Positions 20,181 through 24,373 of a DNA stretch of 24,373 nucleotides are shown here, one piece after another. A model generated the notes under the pieces. The model ran no database searches. It saw only the letters and a list, made by a program, of their open reading frames with translations, and was not told the DNA's origin. Position 1 is the first letter of the stretch; each line of letters opens with the position of its first letter. A program made the position numbers and the translations under genes. Location: positions 1-24,373 of the forward strand of contig JAFZLQ010000037.1 in assembly GCA_017551425.1 (NCBI GenBank), given 5' to 3'. The DNA is from Bacteroidales bacterium (GTDB taxonomy: Bacteria > Bacteroidota > Bacteroidia > Bacteroidales > UBA932).

Positions 20181-22531
20181 AACACCGTATCCTTGCCGCA
20201 TCAACTGTTATAGCCGTTCTTTTCAGCTCTTGCGTCCGGACTCCCGAAGAGATTGCCGTAACGGGCGTGGAGCTCTCCGATAACGACATCGAACTAATTG
20301 AAGGCCAGACGCATACCCTCATCGCAACCGTCCTTCCGGACAACGCCACAAACAAGGCGGTGGAGTGGGATTCGGCGGTGCCGAGCGTGGCTACGGTCAA
20401 CGGCGAAGGCGTTGTCCAGGCCCTTGAAATGGGCGCCACCACCATACACGTTACCACTCAGGACGGCGGCTACAGGGCCGCCTGCCGCGTTATCGTACAA
20501 AAGAAAATCAAGCATGTCGAGTCAGTCTCCCTGAATCTGCCGTCCATCGGCCTGACGGAGGGAGGTTCCGTTATACTTGGCGCCACCGTTCTGCCTGCCG
20601 ATGCAGATGACCGTTCGGTCACATGGTCCGCCGGCCCTGCTTCAGTCGTTACTGTGGAGCAGGACGGCTTCAACGGCATCGTAACGGCCGTAGGTCCCGG
20701 AGAAGGGACTGTTACGGTAAGGACCAACGACGGCGGGCTGGAGGCCACATGCACCGTGACTGTGGATGCTGCGGTTGTGGATGTTGAATCAGTCACCCTC
20801 GCCCCCGAATCCCTCGAACTGAACGAAGGCGAAACCGCCACCATCACCGCTGTCGTCCTCCCGGAGAACGCAACAAACAAGACAGTCAGCTGGGAAACGT
20901 CCGACCCCAAGGTCGCCAGTGTGGATCAGGACGGCAACGTAAGAGCGATTTCTGCAGGGCAGGCCAGGATAATCGTCAAGTGCGCCGCCATCGAGGTCTC
21001 CTGCGCCGTTACCGTCAGGAAAATCGAGGTTGACGGCGTATCCGTAAAGCCGTCGTCATATACGCTGATGGAGGGCGAAACCGTTCAGCTCAGCGCGGCC
21101 GTGAGCCCTGCAAGCGCAGACCAGACAGTGGAATGGGCATCTTCGGACATCATGGTCGCAACCGTAGACCGGTCCGGCGGACTTGTGACTGCCGTGGGCG
21201 CCGGCACATGCAAAATTTACGCACGTTCCACTTCCTTCACCGACAAGCAGGGGTATTGTGAGCTTACCGTAAATCAGGACACTTCCCTCAAGGGCATAGC
21301 GCTGAGCTCTGCCATAATGACTCTCCAGGTGGGTGAAACACGCACACTCACAGTCACTTACACTCCGTCATACGCCGCCAACAAGAAAGTCAGCTGGTCT
21401 TCCACCAACCCTTCCGTTGCAGCGGTTGACCAGGATGGCAACGTCACCGCGTTTGCAGAGGGCAACACAACCGTCACCGCCACCTCGGAAGAAGGCGGCT
21501 ACACGTCAAGTTGCGAAGTGACCGTCTCCGGCAGCGCCGGGCCGATGATTTTCCATTGCAAGCAGGATGAACAGAAAGTGTGGCTGGTATACGGCTTTAT
21601 AAACGAGTCCCCCGACCCGCGAAACGTAATCTATGATGACAGTAATTTTCATAGCGCGAATAGTTATATACCTGTTGCGGAATTCTTTGACGGCAGCTTG
21701 TATACGGTAGAGTTATGGAGCAGATTTTATGAGGCATCTACATATTGGCTGTGCAAGGACCGCAAGCCCATAGTTAACCTGCAATTCGATCATAATAGTT
21801 ATACGATAAAGGGCTTGGCAATCAGGGATAATTGGTTTGCCTTATTGATGGAGAATTATGAAAAAGTAATGATATACCGTGGAGACTTATCCGGCAACAT
21901 CGACATAATCGTTCTCGATTCTTCCACGACATCTTTCAAGGAAATCTATACTTATAAAATGGCGGCCCTCCCGAACGGAGATATCCAAATTGCTGCAAGT
22001 ATAAGGGATTCATACAATACAGATTATCTTGCCAGTTACACAATTCCATATAACAGTACTGTTCCCGAAGAGGTTTTCCTTGAGGAGAATCGCAATGCCC
22101 ACCCTAGTATTGCCGTAGATCCATCCACTGGAGATTCGTATATTCTTATGCAAAGATATGATCATACCAATGACTCCGGGAACTCGATTTACCACGTGGT
22201 TATCTACAAAAACGGCACTATGCATGGGAAAGTGGATGAAGTGGAAGTGAATTTCAGCGGAGCCATAGCCGCCAGGAACGGGCATTATTACTATGCGGTG
22301 TCGGATTACAATAAACAGGAAACACGCGTATATAAAGATGGTACTCTGCAGCACACTATAGCCGGAACACGAACAATTGATACATCCGACATAGCCCCCC
22401 TGCGCGTGTCTTCATCCGGAGATATATATCTTGCCCTGGAATGGGAAGATGCTGCCTTGTATAAAAACGGCTCTTTGCTTTATTCCGCTGCCTGGACTGG
22501 AACCTTCAACCCTTACTGCATAATAGAATAG
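20177..22531 (+). CDS. Lipoprotein with five Ig-like (Big_2) repeats and a C-terminal propeller-like domain
   Basis: 784 residues; signal peptide with lipobox LFSSC (Cys19). Five tandem Big_2 Ig-like domains lie at about 27-108, 113-197, 202-281, 286-366 and 370-451, each showing the L/P-x-x-ATVxPxNATNKxVxWxSxxPxVAxV core and the Gly-x-Ala-T-I/V-T-V end. From about 457 to 784 a different domain, rich in Tyr/Asn and in repeated WLVYG-, GLAIRDNWFAL- and MAALPNGDIQI-like strands, suggests a beta-propeller. Probably a surface binding protein with Ig stalk and head, coupled to the GH2 gene by an ATGA overlap. The head is visibly more AT-rich than the Ig part, suggesting a mosaic origin. An intrinsic terminator follows. 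Confidence 0.83.
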   Translation: MKHRILAASTVIAVLFSSCVRTPEEIAVTGVELSDNDIELIEGQTHTLIATVLPDNATNKAVEWDSAVPSVATVNGEGVVQALEMGATTIHVTTQDGGYRAACRVIVQKKIKHVESVSLNLPSIGLTEGGSVILGATVLPADADDRSVTWSAGPASVVTVEQDGFNGIVTAVGPGEGTVTVRTNDGGLEATCTVTVDAAVVDVESVTLAPESLELNEGETATITAVVLPENATNKTVSWETSDPKVASVDQDGNVRAISAGQARIIVKCAAIEVSCAVTVRKIEVDGVSVKPSSYTLMEGETVQLSAAVSPASADQTVEWASSDIMVATVDRSGGLVTAVGAGTCKIYARSTSFTDKQGYCELTVNQDTSLKGIALSSAIMTLQVGETRTLTVTYTPSYAANKKVSWSSTNPSVAAVDQDGNVTAFAEGNTTVTATSEEGGYTSSCEVTVSGSAGPMIFHCKQDEQKVWLVYGFINESPDPRNVIYDDSNFHSANSYIPVAEFFDGSLYTVELWSRFYEASTYWLCKDRKPIVNLQFDHNSYTIKGLAIRDNWFALLMENYEKVMIYRGDLSGNIDIIVLDSSTTSFKEIYTYKMAALPNGDIQIAASIRDSYNTDYLASYTIPYNSTVPEEVFLEENRNAHPSIAVDPSTGDSYILMQRYDHTNDSGNSIYHVVIYKNGTMHGKVDEVEVNFSGAIAARNGHYYYAVSDYNKQETRVYKDGTLQHTIAGTRTIDTSDIAPLRVSSSGDIYLALEWEDAALYKNGSLLYSAAWTGTFNPYCIIE

Positions 22532-22540
22532 CCTTTACAA

Positions 22541-22580
22541 ACGCAAAGCCGCGGCCCGGTGATGGGTCGCGGCTTTGCGT
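22541..22580. terminator. Bidirectional terminator hairpin
   Basis: ACGCAAAGCCGCG (22541-22553) and CGCGGCTTTGCGT (22568-22580) form a perfect 13-bp stem between the convergent Ig-repeat lipoprotein and X25-repeat genes. No long T-run, but position and stability fit a shared terminator. Confidence 0.8.
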
Positions 22581-22597
22581 ATTGAGTTGCACTAACT

Positions 22598-24373
22598 TTA
22601 TTCTGCGCTATAGGTAGGCAGAGTGAATGTCAATGCATCACGATTACATTTGGGAGCGAACCCAATGTAATCGTCCCCTCCGAGACTCTCGGTTGTGTAG
22701 TACTGGTTGTTAGCATACATAGCAACTGTGGCAGAGGTCCCTTGCAAGCATGTATCAAATGAACGGGGAATAGAAAGCTCATAAGACAAGATAGTCTCAG
22801 ACCCCTCAACATGCGACACCACCCGGCTAAGAAGGCCATCGCACTGGTAGGTTTTATAAGCAGGAACTCCACCATATTGAAGCCAGCCTTCGAGTACCGT
22901 TGTATATTTAGATGTCCATTGCCAATAGAAGTCATGTGTACTATCTGAATCCCCCAGATAGATATTAAGATAATTGGCGTAAGAATAAGTGGCATTATCA
23001 TACAAAGATGCTTTTTTCACTTCGAAATACAAGAAGACTCTAGATGCATTCCCACTTGCCTTCAGGGTCCGAATACCATCGTAAGGGCTGTCAGTTCTTC
23101 CGGCAGCAGTAGCGACATCGGTATCAGAGTACCAATTCACGCCATAAGCAGATGTATAACTCCAGGGACGGCCACTCAATTGAGTGAAAGAAGACCACTT
23201 AACGACCTCAAAATAATACTCGTCCTTATTATCGGTAAAATCAGCGGTTAACGGTTGACCGGCTGTGTCCCAATCACCCGAAGGGGAGACCACATAAATC
23301 AGGACCGAAGGAGTCATTCCCCAGACTTGGCTGGCCGCTAAAGTATATTTGTAGTACTTTCTCCCGGCAATTACTTCATACTCATTGAGATCCATGTCGC
23401 TGCCCGGCCATCCGGCTGTTCCCATAGCTTCACTGCAGAACTTGAGTCCGGTCGCATCATCGTCAGGATCGATTCCGAAATACAGTGTCACCTGCTGCTC
23501 CTGGACAGATAAGGTGTTGGTTGCAGGGTTATAAGTAAAGGTCAAAACAGTGGCGCCAAGACCCAAATCCATAGAGTAGTTTTTGTTCTCATTGCCGGGA
23601 TCACCAATCCAATCAACTTCTGCGTGAACAACTTTATACTCAACCTCTCCAGTTCCGGCAGGAAGAGATACTTCACATTTGAAAGCACCATCATTTTGCT
23701 TTACCATGGGGGTGGCTGTAATATCCCAACCGTTGAAGGATCCAGCGAGGGTATATCTGTAATTGTCCATCCATGCATCGACAACTTGAGTGGCGGGATC
23801 GAATGAAATATGCAGGATTCCGGCATGAGGTATTGTGTATTGATAGTTGCCTTCGCCGTCCGGGTTACTTCCCCCGCCCCAGGAATTGGTCCAGTCATGA
23901 TCCTGGGCGACCTTGAATTTGATAGTGCGCCCAACTAATCCGTCTGTAATGGTGTAATCCTTCAGGAATGTATCGTCCATCTGCTTGACCATATCATTCG
24001 CGGTCTCCTGGGCATTCCATTGAGTGACGAAAAGATCTTGATCGTTTCCTGCAACTGTGAATGCGTCGGATTCAATGTAGGCGTTCACCGTTCCGGAAGA
24101 AGGATTAAAGGTAATGACAAGCGTTCCTTTCGTTATTTCGCCAGTATCAATAAAATAGTTGCCTTCACCGTCAACGTGGCTTCCGCTTCCTCCCCAAGAA
24201 TTACTCCAACTATGATTGTCTACAACTTTTAACTTAATATAGGGTTCAGTTCCATCCAGCTGATAGGTCTTGCGATAGGTGCCATCGGCCTGCTTGACCA
24301 TGTCATTATCAGAATTGGTTGGATCCCAATCAGTGCCAAACACAGTATCTGGCGAGCCGGCAACGGTATAGAC
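22598..24373 (-). CDS. X25/CBM-like repeat protein, 5' end missing
   Basis: The frame stays open past the right edge, so the N-terminus is absent; at least 591 residues are visible. Two near-identical modules of about 95 residues (YTVAGSPDTVFGTDWDP... MVKQADGTYRKTYQL... NHSWSNSWGG, and FTVAGNDQDLFVTQWNA... MVKQMDDTFLKDYTI... DHDWTNSWGG) resemble the X25-like starch-binding modules of pullulanases. A third module (YTLAGSFNGWDITATPMVKQNDGAF) is closer to a CBM48/AMPK glycogen-binding fold. The remaining C-terminal region (from about YFGIDPDDDATG on) holds two unrecognised beta-rich domains. A SusE/SusF-like or amylase-linked starch-binding role at the surface is likely. Base composition is more AT-rich than most of the window. 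Confidence 0.78.
   Translation of the reverse strand, partial: VYTVAGSPDTVFGTDWDPTNSDNDMVKQADGTYRKTYQLDGTEPYIKLKVVDNHSWSNSWGGSGSHVDGEGNYFIDTGEITKGTLVITFNPSSGTVNAYIESDAFTVAGNDQDLFVTQWNAQETANDMVKQMDDTFLKDYTITDGLVGRTIKFKVAQDHDWTNSWGGGSNPDGEGNYQYTIPHAGILHISFDPATQVVDAWMDNYRYTLAGSFNGWDITATPMVKQNDGAFKCEVSLPAGTGEVEYKVVHAEVDWIGDPGNENKNYSMDLGLGATVLTFTYNPATNTLSVQEQQVTLYFGIDPDDDATGLKFCSEAMGTAGWPGSDMDLNEYEVIAGRKYYKYTLAASQVWGMTPSVLIYVVSPSGDWDTAGQPLTADFTDNKDEYYFEVVKWSSFTQLSGRPWSYTSAYGVNWYSDTDVATAAGRTDSPYDGIRTLKASGNASRVFLYFEVKKASLYDNATYSYANYLNIYLGDSDSTHDFYWQWTSKYTTVLEGWLQYGGVPAYKTYQCDGLLSRVVSHVEGSETILSYELSIPRSFDTCLQGTSATVAMYANNQYYTTESLGGDDYIGFAPKCNRDALTFTLPTYSAE

Noticed and set aside
20177..21530. Tandem DNA repeat in the Ig-coding region
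   Set aside because: The repeats are clear at protein level but divergent in DNA, so they are domain duplications rather than a recent tandem array.
1..24373. CRISPR array, tRNA, rRNA, integrase or classical SusC/SusD pair
   Set aside because: Looked for by eye on both strands; no regularly spaced direct repeats, cloverleaf-like genes, recombinase motifs or TonB-receptor genes were seen. A structured search could still reveal a small RNA.

Overview
The window looks like chromosomal DNA from a GC-rich gut-type member of the Bacteroidales, possibly an uncultured Cryptobacteroides/RC9-like lineage; that placement is inference. The evidence is the Bacteroidota promoter signature (TTG or TTTG about 20 bp before TAnnTTTG), many lipoproteins with a lipobox Cys, and families typical of the order: FISUMP, BACON, Big_2-type Ig repeats, DUF4252, exported GH2 and GH13 enzymes and X25-like starch-binding repeats. 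I saw no rRNA, tRNA, CRISPR array, transposase or phage gene.

Layout from left to right. Positions 1-291 are non-coding and carry GC-rich inverted repeats, part of which recurs at 1221-1290 on the other side of an S41-type protease lipoprotein (minus). A Phd/YefM-YoeB-type toxin-antitoxin pair follows, with a palindromic operator over its promoter. Next come a Gfo/Idh/MocA oxidoreductase (minus) and an eight-helix membrane protein of unknown function (plus). At 4146-6727 there is a poly-G tract, a 5' hairpin, a 44-residue small gene missed by length cut-offs, and a FISUMP-Ig-FISUMP surface lipoprotein. A bidirectional terminator separates this from a leftward operon of four overlapping genes: DUF4252 lipoprotein, ECF sigma factor, single-pass putative anti-sigma factor, second DUF4252 protein. 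Upstream of the operon and reading the same way are a membrane-bound Kelch/AraC regulator, a BACON lipoprotein and a small lipoprotein.

The interval 12751-13215 is nearly gene-free but holds three leftward promoters, a 38-residue ORF resembling the head of a class II aldolase, and a strong hairpin. Beyond it, two short-chain dehydrogenases (plus) flank a GH13 lipoprotein (minus). Then come an unknown lipoprotein (minus), a GH2 enzyme whose stop overlaps the start of a five-Ig-repeat surface lipoprotein (plus), a bidirectional terminator, and a 5'-incomplete protein with X25-like repeats running off the right edge.

Taken together, the window suggests a glycan-using, envelope-rich Bacteroidales: exported glycosidases and binding proteins, adhesin-like lipoproteins, and two kinds of envelope-linked regulator (ECF/anti-sigma and Kelch-TM-AraC). 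No canonical SusC/SusD pair is present, so this is not a classical complete PUL. Several start codons lie only 4-9 nt from a TAnnTTTG-like box, which suggests leaderless or nearly leaderless mRNAs.
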